Origin: Porticoccus sp905181945
GTDB taxonomy: Bacteria; Pseudomonadota; Gammaproteobacteria; Pseudomonadales; Porticoccaceae
DNA: 64,000 nucleotides
Direction of reading: 5' to 3'
Assembly (NCBI RefSeq): GCF_047729555.1
Contig: NZ_CP159825.1
Location: 682,001 to 746,000 of the forward strand
Part shown: positions 55,580 through 63,884 of the stretch, one piece after another
How the letters are laid out: the number at the start of each line of letters is the position of its first letter
Numbering within the stretch: the stretch's first letter is position 1
Position numbers and translations under genes: made by a program
Notes under the pieces: generated by a model
Databases searched by the model: none
The model's input: only the letters and a program-made list of their open reading frames with translations
What the model was told of the DNA's origin: nothing

Positions 55580-56233
55580 ATGAGAATTATTCTTTTAGGA
55601 CCGCCAGGTGCCGGAAAAGGTACACAAGCAACGTACATTACAGAGAAATTTTCTATACCCCAGATATCTACTGGCGATATGCTGCGCGCAGCTGTTAAAG
55701 CCGAGTCAGAGTTAGGATTAAAAGCCAAAGATATTATGACATCAGGAGGATTAGTTTCTGATGATTTAATTATTGCTTTAGTGAAAGAGCGCATTCAAGA
55801 AAAGGACTGTATTAACGGTTTTCTTTTCGATGGATTTCCAAGAACAATACCACAAGCTGAAGCGCTTGTAGCTGAAGGTATTGAGATAGATAAAGTGATA
55901 GAGATTCACGTAATAGATGAAGAAATAATTGCTCGCCTAAGTGGTCGTCGTGTTCACGAAGGCTCTGGTCGCGTTTATCATATTAAGTACAATGCACCAA
56001 AAAAAGACGGCTTAGATGACATTACTGGCGAGGCATTGATTCAGCGCCCAGACGATACTGAAACTACCGTACGTAACCGCCTCGAAGTTTATCATGACCA
56101 AACCAAGCCCTTGGTTGATTTTTATCAAAGTCTAGCATCAAAACAGGCAGGCGGCACTCTAAGCTGCAATCGTATTGATGGTGTCGGCCCTCTTGATGAG
56201 GTACAGCAAAGATTAGAATCTGCATTAGCTTGA
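55580..56233 (+). CDS. adk: adenylate kinase
   Basis: Interconverts ATP plus AMP and two ADP. It has 217 residues with the P-loop GPPGAGKGTQA, FDGFPRTIPQAEAL, and a long LID domain (SGRRVHEGSGRVYHIKYN) without zinc cysteines, as in other gammaproteobacteria. An intrinsic terminator follows at once. Confidence 0.97.
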   Translation: MRIILLGPPGAGKGTQATYITEKFSIPQISTGDMLRAAVKAESELGLKAKDIMTSGGLVSDDLIIALVKERIQEKDCINGFLFDGFPRTIPQAEALVAEGIEIDKVIEIHVIDEEIIARLSGRRVHEGSGRVYHIKYNAPKKDGLDDITGEALIQRPDDTETTVRNRLEVYHDQTKPLVDFYQSLASKQAGGTLSCNRIDGVGPLDEVQQRLESALA

Positions 56234-56254
56234 TATCAACCCAGCAAGCAATGC

Positions 56255-56281
56255 AAAATGGGCTCATTGAGCCCATTTTTA
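56255..56281 (+). terminator. rho-independent terminator after adk
   Basis: An eight-base-pair stem ATGGGCTC/GAGCCCAT (56258-56265 with 56269-56276), a three-base loop, A tract before and T tract after. It is a clear intrinsic terminator just before hemH. Confidence 0.88.
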
Positions 56282-56305
56282 TTGGTCTAAGGAAATATAC
56301 CTATT

Positions 56306-57337
56306 ATGAAAAAAAGCGCTGTCATCCTAATAAATCTTGGGACTCCTGAAACACCAACTCCTAAGGGAATTTCAAGTTTTTTGAAATTATTTCTATCTGA
56401 TCGTCGTGTTGTAGAAGCTCCGAAGCTCTTATGGTGGCCCATACTAAGATGTATTGTAATTCCTTTGCGGGCAAAAAAAGTAGCTAATGCTTATCAAGAA
56501 ATTTGGTGGGAAGGGTGCTACAAAACAGCTGATGTCAAATGCGATGAAGAATGCAGGATTAACTGCAAAGGTTCTCCAATAAGGGCAATTACCTCACGTC
56601 AGGTCTCAGCGCTACAAGCTAAATTAAATGAGAGCTTAAATGATGATGCACCCCTAGTATTAAGCGCAGTAACATATGGCGAACCTTCTCTTAAAGCTAT
56701 TATTGATGATCTAAAAAGAAAAGGAATAGAGCACTTTGTTGTGTTGCCTATGTATCCGCAATATTCTGGTTCAACCACCGGCGCAATATATGACCAAATA
56801 TTTAATATAATTCATGGGGCTAGAGACGTTCCTGATATAACTACTATAAAGTCATATTCGGCTGACTCTGGATATATTGATTCCTTAGCAGAAAGTGTGA
56901 GAGCTCACTGGCAAAAAAATGGCAAAAAAGAAAAACTGCTGATGTCTTTTCATGGTATACCACAAGAATATGCTGACAAAGGCGACCCATACGAAAACCA
57001 CTGCATAGCTACCGCTAATGCTCTAGCTAAAAACTTAGAACTAAAAGAATCAGATTGGTCCATGGGATTTCAATCTCGATTTGGGCCCAAAAAATGGCTG
57101 CAACCTTATATCGATGATCAATTGCTTGCCTGTATAAAAGAAGGAGTGACGTCCGTTGATATTATAAGTCCTGCTTTTACTGCCGACTGCCTTGAGACAC
57201 TGGAAGAGTTGAATATTTCTTATCGGGAATTATTTCTGGATGCTGGCGGTAAAGAATATAGCTATATCTCCTGCGTTAATGACTCACCATTATTCATATC
57301 CGCACTTGCAGATATTGCCAAGAAAAGACTTTACTAA
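56306..57337 (+). CDS. hemH: ferrochelatase with a four-cysteine insertion
   Basis: Inserts iron into protoporphyrin IX, the last step of heme synthesis. It has 343 residues. LLNLGTPETP-like start (ILINLGTPETPTP), the metal-binding His in MSFHGIPQEY, the acidic site SPAFTADCLETLEE and QSRFGPKKWLQPY are intact. Between EIWWEG (65-70) and GSPIRAITSRQ (89-99) lies an extra segment of about 18 residues with Cys71, Cys79, Cys83 and Cys87 (C-x7-C-x3-C-x3-C). Common HemH proteins read straight through this point. Four clustered cysteines suggest a bound metal or Fe-S cluster, which is inference. The DNA shows no frameshift. Confidence 0.94.
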   Translation: MKKSAVILINLGTPETPTPKGISSFLKLFLSDRRVVEAPKLLWWPILRCIVIPLRAKKVANAYQEIWWEGCYKTADVKCDEECRINCKGSPIRAITSRQVSALQAKLNESLNDDAPLVLSAVTYGEPSLKAIIDDLKRKGIEHFVVLPMYPQYSGSTTGAIYDQIFNIIHGARDVPDITTIKSYSADSGYIDSLAESVRAHWQKNGKKEKLLMSFHGIPQEYADKGDPYENHCIATANALAKNLELKESDWSMGFQSRFGPKKWLQPYIDDQLLACIKEGVTSVDIISPAFTADCLETLEELNISYRELFLDAGGKEYSYISCVNDSPLFISALADIAKKRLY

Positions 57338-57341
57338 CACG

Positions 57342-58037
57342 ATGAATATCTTGGCAGTAGATACAACAACGTCATCTTGCTCCGCCGCTCTACTTATGGG
57401 CGGTGAGTTGATCACACAATGTCAAATTGCTGAACGGGATCACACTCAATTGATACTTCCGATGGTAGACACTTTGCTAGGCAAGGGCGGCTTAAAGCTA
57501 TCCCAAATAAGTGTAATTGCCTTTACATCAGGACCAGGTTCTTTTACTGGCATACGAGTAGGCTTTGGTATTGTTCAAGGGCTGGCTTTTGGTGCAGATT
57601 TGCCAGTTTTGCCTGTATCAACCCTTGAAACGTTAGCTTATACCGCTATTCGAAAACTTAAAATACAAACAGATGCTCATATAATTCCGATGCTAGATGC
57701 TCGTATGCATGAAATATACTGGGCTCAATTTAACTATAATTCCACTAATTTGACGCGTGTTAACGCTGATTGCGTATCGCCCCCAGAGGCTCTCAATACG
57801 GTGTTAAAATATCCTAGTGTTATAATTGGCGATGGACTAAATTACAGCGATAGGCTACCTGAAGCATCTCTGGATTCTTGTCATGATGGCTTGCTTCCCG
57901 AAGCTCAAGATATATTCAAAATAGCCTGCCCTTTAATCGAAAAAGGTGAGGTAATTGACATTCAGGAGGCCAGCCCGGTGTATCTAAGAAATCAGATCAC
58001 ATGGAAAAAACATAAAAAATTACGCCAAGTTAAGTAA
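57342..58037 (+). CDS. tsaB: tRNA threonylcarbamoyladenosine synthesis protein TsaB
   Basis: Scaffold partner of TsaD in making the t6A37 tRNA modification. It has about 231 residues with an ASKHA fold: the N-terminal ILAVDTTTSSCSAALL and FTSGPGSFTGIRVGFGIVQGLA are diagnostic. The ATG at 57342, four bases after the hemH stop, is preferred; the frame extends 34 codons upstream within hemH. Confidence 0.94.
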   Translation: MNILAVDTTTSSCSAALLMGGELITQCQIAERDHTQLILPMVDTLLGKGGLKLSQISVIAFTSGPGSFTGIRVGFGIVQGLAFGADLPVLPVSTLETLAYTAIRKLKIQTDAHIIPMLDARMHEIYWAQFNYNSTNLTRVNADCVSPPEALNTVLKYPSVIIGDGLNYSDRLPEASLDSCHDGLLPEAQDIFKIACPLIEKGEVIDIQEASPVYLRNQITWKKHKKLRQVK

Positions 58038-58054
58038 AGTAGGAGCAGTTAATA

Positions 58055-58855
58055 ATGGACTTGCTGCATATAATATTGCTCGCGGCAATACAAGGCCTTA
58101 CAGAATTTCTGCCTATTTCAAGCTCAGCGCACCTCATTTTGCCCTCAGCAATACTTGGATGGCAAGATCAGGGTTTGGCCTTTGATGTTGCCATCCATTT
58201 AGGCTCTCTAGCAGCTGTCGTTATATACTTCTATGATGACATTAAACAGCTAACAATCTGCTGGAGTCGCAGTCTTTTTAATGACCAAAGTTCGCCCGAA
58301 AGCCGCCTAGGGTGGCATATAATTTTATCCACAATACCAGCAGCCTTGGCGGGTTTAATCTTCAGTGACTTTATAGAGCTACACTTAAGAACAATTCTTG
58401 TAGTCGCGGTCACTACGATTATTTTTGGATTGGCGTTAGGGTTAGCTGATTATCGAAGCTCTAAATCCAAAGGTATCTACGCATTTACCTGGAAATCTGC
58501 TCTGTTTGTTGGATGCGCGCAAGCTTTAGCCTTGATTCCTGGAACATCAAGGTCAGGTATTACAATTACTGCCGCGCTATTCTTAGGCTTTGAGAGAACT
58601 GCTGCAGTCAAGTTTTCATTTTTCTTGGCCATTCCAATCATTTTATTAAGCGGTCTTTACAAAGTATCACAGCTAGCCGAACAGTCTGAAATTCTATGGA
58701 GAGATCTAGCTATAGGGTCTTTGTTATCGTTTGTTGCAGCGTATGTATGCATACATTTCTTTATTGGCTTGATTGACCGCATAGGAATGATGCCATTTGT
58801 AATTTATAGGCTTATCTTAGGCATTTTCTTGCTAATCATAGTGATTAACGCTTAA
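58055..58855 (+). CDS. uppP: undecaprenyl-diphosphatase
   Basis: Dephosphorylates undecaprenyl pyrophosphate to recycle the cell-wall lipid carrier. It has 266 residues and about eight membrane helices, with active-site segments GLTEFLPISSSAHLIL near the start and LIPGTSRSGITITAA. It is 17 bases after tsaB on the same strand. A long AT-rich hairpin (within 58851-58887) follows and might terminate the message. Confidence 0.95.
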   Translation: MDLLHIILLAAIQGLTEFLPISSSAHLILPSAILGWQDQGLAFDVAIHLGSLAAVVIYFYDDIKQLTICWSRSLFNDQSSPESRLGWHIILSTIPAALAGLIFSDFIELHLRTILVVAVTTIIFGLALGLADYRSSKSKGIYAFTWKSALFVGCAQALALIPGTSRSGITITAALFLGFERTAAVKFSFFLAIPIILLSGLYKVSQLAEQSEILWRDLAIGSLLSFVAAYVCIHFFIGLIDRIGMMPFVIYRLILGIFLLIIVINA

Positions 58856-58962
58856 GTATAATTTTTTGCAAGAAAAATCATCTTAAGACTCGGCTATATT
58901 GTAAGATCACAAGGCAGTAAAATTTAATCAACGATAAGATTTAGATTAATTAGGACAATGGC

Positions 58963-60252
58963 ATGAATCACAAGAAGTATAATAAACATCTACTTGATTT
59001 TATTAAAAATTCACCGACACCGTTTCATGTTGTAGCGAACATGCAGGAATCATTGGATGCAGCTGGATTTCAACATCTCAAAGAAGAGGAAAGATGGCAG
59101 TTAATCAATGGGAACGGGTACTATGTCACCCGCAACGACTCTTCTATCATCGTATTTATTTTTGGTATGAAGCCCTCGGTAGAGACGGGTATTCGTTTGG
59201 TGGGGGGGCATACTGACAGCCCCTGCTTAAAAATTAAACCTCAGCCCGAAGTATATAAAAATTCTTACTATCAGCTCGGGGTAGAGGTCTACGGTGGAGC
59301 CCTTTTGGGCCCTTGGTTTGATAGAGATCTTTCGATTGCAGGAAAAGTAAGCTACCAAACAGAAAAGGGAAAGTTACAAGAATCGCTGATCGATATGAAG
59401 CGACCTGTTGGCATCATCCCAAGCCTTGCTATTCATTTAGATAGAGATGCAAACAATAATCGTTCTATTGATCCTCAAACAGACATGCTTCCAATACTAT
59501 ATAAATGCGGGAATACGAGAGAAGACTTTAGGTCAATCCTTGCTAAAGAGTTGCCTCCATCAGCTCATTCAGGTTCAGTATCAATACTGGATTATGATCT
59601 TTATTTTTATGACTGCCAACTGCCGGCTCTGATAGGCTTTAAAAAAGACTTTATATCCAGCGCAAGACTCGACAACCTTTTGAGCTGTTTCGCCGGATTA
59701 CAAGCATTGCTGAATTCTAACAAGCAAATAACTAGTGTATTGGCTTGCTATGACCACGAAGAGGTAGGAAGCACCTCTGCAATAGGCGCGAATGGTTCAT
59801 TTCTTGAGTCCTTGCTGGATCGAATCTATAGCGAACCTGAGGAAAAGTCACGTGTAATGGCGCAATCAATCCTTATTTCCACAGATAACGCGCATGGCAT
59901 ACATCCAAATTTTCCTAGTAAGCATGATGAAAATCATGCTCCTGTTATAAATGAAGGTCTTGTAATTAAAGTTAACGCGAATCAACGCTATGCCACGAAC
60001 AGCACAACCTCATCATTTTTAAAAAACTTATGCAAAGAGATTAGCGTGCCAACCCAGTATTTTGTTAGCCGAGCAGGCATACCTTGCGGTAGCACCATTG
60101 GGCCAATCACAGCAGCCAATATTGGCGTCAAAACTATCGATGTAGGAGTTCCTACATTTGCCATGCATTCAATTCGTGAGCTTGCAGGAGCAAATGATGC
60201 ATACTATTTATTTCAGACATTGAGCGCTTTTCTTGATATAGAGAAACTTTAA
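58963..60252 (+). CDS. apeB: M18 family aminopeptidase
   Basis: Cytosolic di-zinc aminopeptidase of 429 residues that removes N-terminal, often acidic, residues. Metal and catalytic motifs are GGHTDSPCLKIKP, the Asp in ISSARLDNL, YDHEEVGS and the C-terminal MHSIRELAG. It could finish degradation of imported oligopeptides. It stands alone between uppP and trpS. Confidence 0.94.
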   Translation: MNHKKYNKHLLDFIKNSPTPFHVVANMQESLDAAGFQHLKEEERWQLINGNGYYVTRNDSSIIVFIFGMKPSVETGIRLVGGHTDSPCLKIKPQPEVYKNSYYQLGVEVYGGALLGPWFDRDLSIAGKVSYQTEKGKLQESLIDMKRPVGIIPSLAIHLDRDANNNRSIDPQTDMLPILYKCGNTREDFRSILAKELPPSAHSGSVSILDYDLYFYDCQLPALIGFKKDFISSARLDNLLSCFAGLQALLNSNKQITSVLACYDHEEVGSTSAIGANGSFLESLLDRIYSEPEEKSRVMAQSILISTDNAHGIHPNFPSKHDENHAPVINEGLVIKVNANQRYATNSTTSSFLKNLCKEISVPTQYFVSRAGIPCGSTIGPITAANIGVKTIDVGVPTFAMHSIRELAGANDAYYLFQTLSAFLDIEKL

Positions 60253-60315
60253 GGAACTATTGGATCATCTGGCTCAAATAGAACCTATAAAGTGCCCCCT
60301 TGGCCCATAAAACGC

Positions 60316-60321
60316 TATAAT
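60316..60321 (+). promoter_or_regulatory. -10 hexamer upstream of trpS (candidate)
   Basis: A perfect TATAAT lies 28 bases before the trpS ATG. It would give a leader of about 22 bases that includes a GGAA ribosome site. The -35 position is poor. Confidence 0.45.
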
Positions 60322-60349
60322 CCAAAAAAGTACATCAGCGGAATTTTCA

Positions 60350-61387
60350 ATGAAAGCTACAACAAAAAATAAGCAAGAAAGAGTGCTGACAGGCATCACT
60401 ACAACAGGAACACCACATCTTGGCAACTATGTCGGCGCCATAAGGCCGGCTATAGCCGCAAGCAAGCAAAACGATGTGAGCGCCTATTATTTTCTCGCTG
60501 ATTTTCATGCTCTAATCAAATGTCAGGATCCGCAAGTTGTTCATAAATCTACCCAAGAAATTGCCGCAACATGGCTAGCGTTCGGCTTAGACCCCAATAA
60601 TGTTGCATTTTATCGTCAATCTGATATCCCAGAAATTCCCCAGCTATGCTGGTACCTAAACTGTATTGCTCCAAAAGGGCTCATGAACAGGGCACACGCA
60701 TACAAGGATGCAACTCAAAAGAATATAGACTCCGGAGAAGATAATGACTTTGGTGTAGCTATGGGGTTATTCTCATATCCAGTACTAATGGCCGCAGACA
60801 TTCTAATGTTTAATGGAACGAAAGTTCCTGTAGGGAGGGACCAGATACAGCATATAGAAATGGCTCGCGATATTGCCCAGCGATTTAACTATCTTTATGG
60901 GAAACACTTTTCTTTACCAGAGGCTGTCGTCGATAGCGAAACAGCTGTACTTCAAGGATTGGATGGTCGGAAAATGAGCAAAAGTTACGGCAACACAATC
61001 CCGCTATTTTTGCCTGAAAATCAACTAAAAAAACATATCAACAAGATCAAAACAAACTTGTTGGAGCCAGGAGAACCCAAGGATCCTGAAACATCAGCTA
61101 TTTTCCAGATCTGGAAAGCATTTGCGCCACAGAAGCAGACCGACTATATGCGCAAAGAGTTTGAAAACGGTATCGCTTGGGGTGAAGCAAAAAAACAACT
61201 ATTTGAGCTTGTGAATGGAGAGATCGAGGGTCCCAGAGTCCGCTATAACGAGCTAATGGAGTCCCCAGATTACATAGAGTCGATCTTGTGTGAAGGAGCG
61301 AGGAAGGCTCGAACTTATAGCGTCCCTTTTTTAGAAAAGCTCAATAAGGCTGTAGGTTTATATTCACTAGAAAAGGGAAGTTCGTAG
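60350..61387 (+). CDS. trpS: tryptophanyl-tRNA synthetase
   Basis: Class I synthetase charging tRNA-Trp, 345 residues. The HIGH-type motif is in TTTGTPHLGNYVGAI and the KMSKS motif in LDGRKMSKSYGN. GRDQIQHIEMARDIAQRFN forms part of the tryptophan site. It is the long form seen in pseudomonads rather than the short E. coli form. Confidence 0.96.
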   Translation: MKATTKNKQERVLTGITTTGTPHLGNYVGAIRPAIAASKQNDVSAYYFLADFHALIKCQDPQVVHKSTQEIAATWLAFGLDPNNVAFYRQSDIPEIPQLCWYLNCIAPKGLMNRAHAYKDATQKNIDSGEDNDFGVAMGLFSYPVLMAADILMFNGTKVPVGRDQIQHIEMARDIAQRFNYLYGKHFSLPEAVVDSETAVLQGLDGRKMSKSYGNTIPLFLPENQLKKHINKIKTNLLEPGEPKDPETSAIFQIWKAFAPQKQTDYMRKEFENGIAWGEAKKQLFELVNGEIEGPRVRYNELMESPDYIESILCEGARKARTYSVPFLEKLNKAVGLYSLEKGSS

Positions 61388-61412
61388 AATCACATTAATA
61401 GCCCAACAAAGA

Positions 61413-61433
61413 CAAGGTTATTGAAAGACCTTG
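61413..61433. terminator. weak hairpin between trpS and bioA
   Basis: A six-base-pair stem (61413-61418 with 61428-61433) and nine-base loop cover the bioA stop codon between the two convergent genes. There is no T-run, so it is a weak candidate. Confidence 0.25.
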
Positions 61434-62716
61434 CGGATGACTCTAGAAATTCCACCAGTAAGTTTGTTTAGGTCTTTCGGGGAGATGTTGTAGGCCGGCA
61501 TGATATAAATTCTGGTATCAAAAGGCCTGACCCATATGCCTTCCGCGACAAATTCTTTTTGAATTTCCCCAACATTAACCTGATGTAGCATTTCAACAAC
61601 ACCTACAGCCCCCAAGCACCTAACATCTTTTACAGCATTGCAAGAAACAACCTCAGACAACTCATCAGACAACTGAGCTTCAATCCTCGAAATATCAGAC
61701 TCCCAATCACTGCCAAGCAACAACTCAATACTTGCATTTGCAACAGCGCATGCAAGAGGATTCCCCATGTATGTAGGGCCATGCATAAAAATTCCAGACC
61801 CTCCGGAACAAATTGTATCGCTTACCTTGCTAGTGCATAGCGTTGCAGCTAGGGTCATATAACCCCCTGTTAGCGCTTTCCCCAGACAAAGAATATCAGG
61901 AGTAATATTTGACCATTCGCATGCAAACAGCTTACCTGTACGCCCAAAACCAGTAGCTATCTCGTCAGCAATCAACAAAACATCGAACTCATCACATAGT
62001 TTACGCAATCCTGCTAGATAAGATGGAGAATAAAAATTAAGGCCGCCGGCAGCTTGCATGATTGGCTCTATAATAACCGCGGCAATAGTCTGACTGCACC
62101 TCTCAAGCTTCAGCCTAACATCAGACAAGAAGTGCTCCTCCCAGACACCGTCAAAACTGCAGCCTGGTGGTTCTGCAAAAAATTGCTTGGCAAGAGTGTC
62201 TCCAAATAAAGAGTGCATGCCACTGTGGGGGTCGCATACCGACATCGCGCCCAGGGTATCTCCATGGTAACCTTTCTTAAAGCTAAGAAACTGAGACTTA
62301 TCATGGCGCCCTTGCGATGACCAGTACTGAAGGGCCATCTTAAGTGCAACTTCTACACTCACAGACCCAGAGTCACACAGAAAGACTTTATTTAAACCAA
62401 TCGGAGTTATATCAACTAATTTTTTACACAACAAGGCTGCTGGCTCATGGGTTATGCCGCCAAACATGACATGAGCAACTTTTCTCATCTGGGTTACTAT
62501 GGCTTCATTTAAAATAGGGTGGTTGTAGCCATGAATGGTTGACCACCAAGATGATGTGCCATCAATAAGCTCTATTCCATCCGACAAAGTCAAACGCACA
62601 CCTGTGGCGCTGACCACATGATAGGCTGGAATTGGGTCTAACAAAGAAGAGTAGGGGTGCCAAATATGCTCTTTGTCAATAAAAGCGACTTGTTCGGGCG
62701 TAAGTGATTTAATCAT
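61418..62716 (-). CDS. bioA: adenosylmethionine-8-amino-7-oxononanoate aminotransferase
   Basis: PLP aminotransferase making 7,8-diaminopelargonic acid in biotin synthesis. It has 432 residues with IWHPYSSLLDPIP and SWWSTIHGYNHP at the N-terminus, typical of BioA rather than other class III transaminases. LLIADEIATGFGRTG and the PLP lysine in LCLGKALTGGY follow. Other bio genes are not adjacent, so the pathway is scattered. Confidence 0.94.
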   Translation of the reverse strand: MIKSLTPEQVAFIDKEHIWHPYSSLLDPIPAYHVVSATGVRLTLSDGIELIDGTSSWWSTIHGYNHPILNEAIVTQMRKVAHVMFGGITHEPAALLCKKLVDITPIGLNKVFLCDSGSVSVEVALKMALQYWSSQGRHDKSQFLSFKKGYHGDTLGAMSVCDPHSGMHSLFGDTLAKQFFAEPPGCSFDGVWEEHFLSDVRLKLERCSQTIAAVIIEPIMQAAGGLNFYSPSYLAGLRKLCDEFDVLLIADEIATGFGRTGKLFACEWSNITPDILCLGKALTGGYMTLAATLCTSKVSDTICSGGSGIFMHGPTYMGNPLACAVANASIELLLGSDWESDISRIEAQLSDELSEVVSCNAVKDVRCLGAVGVVEMLHQVNVGEIQKEFVAEGIWVRPFDTRIYIMPAYNISPKDLNKLTGGISRVIRKVFQ

Positions 62717-62820
62717 AGTGGTTACTAGTTCTGGGAACGAAAAAATGGCTGATTATAGCTTTGTAAAATACAATAAATAACATTATAAAAATATTATAAG
62801 ATAATGAAATTATTAAATAA

Positions 62821-63507
62821 TTAAACTTCCTTTCCTCCGTTATTTAGGGACCATTCATCTGGGGAGTTTAAAAAATTCTCAATTTGAGAAATAGAGCTAA
62901 TATCTATAAAGCTAGTCTCTTTGCAGACAGCCAAAACATCCCACCAGGTGACAAGGTGGTGGAGGTTAACGCCATTTTTTGCCAAATTCTCACGCGTCTC
63001 GGGGAAAATGTCATAAAAGAATATAACAAAAGTGTCCGATACCTGGGCACCTGCTTTACGAAGAGCGTCACAAAAAAGAATTTTGCTTTGGCCATCGGTA
63101 GTTAGATCCTCTACCAGCAAAACCTTCGACCCTTCAGTTATAAAGCCCTCTATTTGGGCGTCCCTTCCGAAACCTTTCGGTTTTTTTCTCACATACTGCA
63201 TTGGCAAGGAAAGTCGCTCTGACAACCAAGCAGCAAAAGGTATTCCAGCAGTTTCGCCGCCCGCAACAGCATCAATAGACTCAAATCCAATATCCCTAAG
63301 TATGATGGAGGCACCAAAATCCATCAGGGCGGACCTAACTCTCGGAAAAGAGATAATCTTTCTGCAGTCAATGTACACAGGGCTAGTCTTGCCTGAAGTA
63401 AGTATAAATGGATCATTTGGTCTAAAATTAATTGCGCCTATTTCTAAAAGCATTTTAGCGCTTAAATTAGCTATAATTTTTTTATCAGGAAAGCTATTAA
63501 AAGACAT
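62821..63507 (-). CDS. pyrE: orotate phosphoribosyltransferase, alphaproteobacterial type
   Basis: Makes orotidine 5'-phosphate from orotate and PRPP. It has about 228 residues. The PRPP loop reads VLLVEDLTTDGQSK, and the protein has TYIDCRK-type YIDCRKIISFPRVR, GGETAGIPFAAWL and TWWDVLAVC. These are the hallmarks of the alphaproteobacterial enzyme; the usual gammaproteobacterial PyrE has VDDVITAGTA at the loop. Transfer into this lineage is inferred. Start codons at 63525 (GTG), 63510 and 63507 are possible; 63507 is spaced best from a GGGG site. Confidence 0.92.
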   Translation of the reverse strand: MSFNSFPDKKIIANLSAKMLLEIGAINFRPNDPFILTSGKTSPVYIDCRKIISFPRVRSALMDFGASIILRDIGFESIDAVAGGETAGIPFAAWLSERLSLPMQYVRKKPKGFGRDAQIEGFITEGSKVLLVEDLTTDGQSKILFCDALRKAGAQVSDTFVIFFYDIFPETRENLAKNGVNLHHLVTWWDVLAVCKETSFIDISSISQIENFLNSPDEWSLNNGGKEV

Positions 63508-63884
63508 CATTACCCCAGAAGACACGTTGAAATTTTAATATTCATAATATTGCCAGAATAGGCGGATTTAATCTATTTATTCATGCGTAGATCTTTATCC
63601 ATTGAATCAAGGCTTGCATGTGTAAGTAATCATAGATTAAAACTATCATATTGATAAAAAAAATACATGTATATGATATTATTATGTATTTTTTAAAAAG
63701 GTATATTTAATTGCTGAAACTTACAAAAAAATTATTGACTAATCTGCTTACGCACCTCATCTTTACTATGCGTAAACCCTTAAGCAAGCAGAGACTTGTA
63801 CTATAAGGCTTTCGTGAAGTTTCAATAATGGACTTCATTTTGTGTGTTACGTAACTAAAACAACAATAGTAAAGGGAGAGAAAC
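63508..63884. other. intergenic region between pyrE and proteorhodopsin
   Basis: About 377 bases between divergent genes; no open frame or RNA gene was recognised. Two inverted repeats stand out. One is AT-rich with an 11-bp stem (63658-63668 with 63684-63694). The other is a TTACGCA/TGCGTAA pair (63748-63754 with 63769-63775). TTGACT at 63735-63740 has no matching -10 at normal distance; TACTAT at 63799-63804 is a possible -10. Both promoters must lie here. Confidence 0.55.

Noticed and set aside
63032..63538. A 168-codon plus-strand open frame opposite pyrE
   Set aside because: It is the antisense shadow of a clear pyrE and has no ribosome site or family features.
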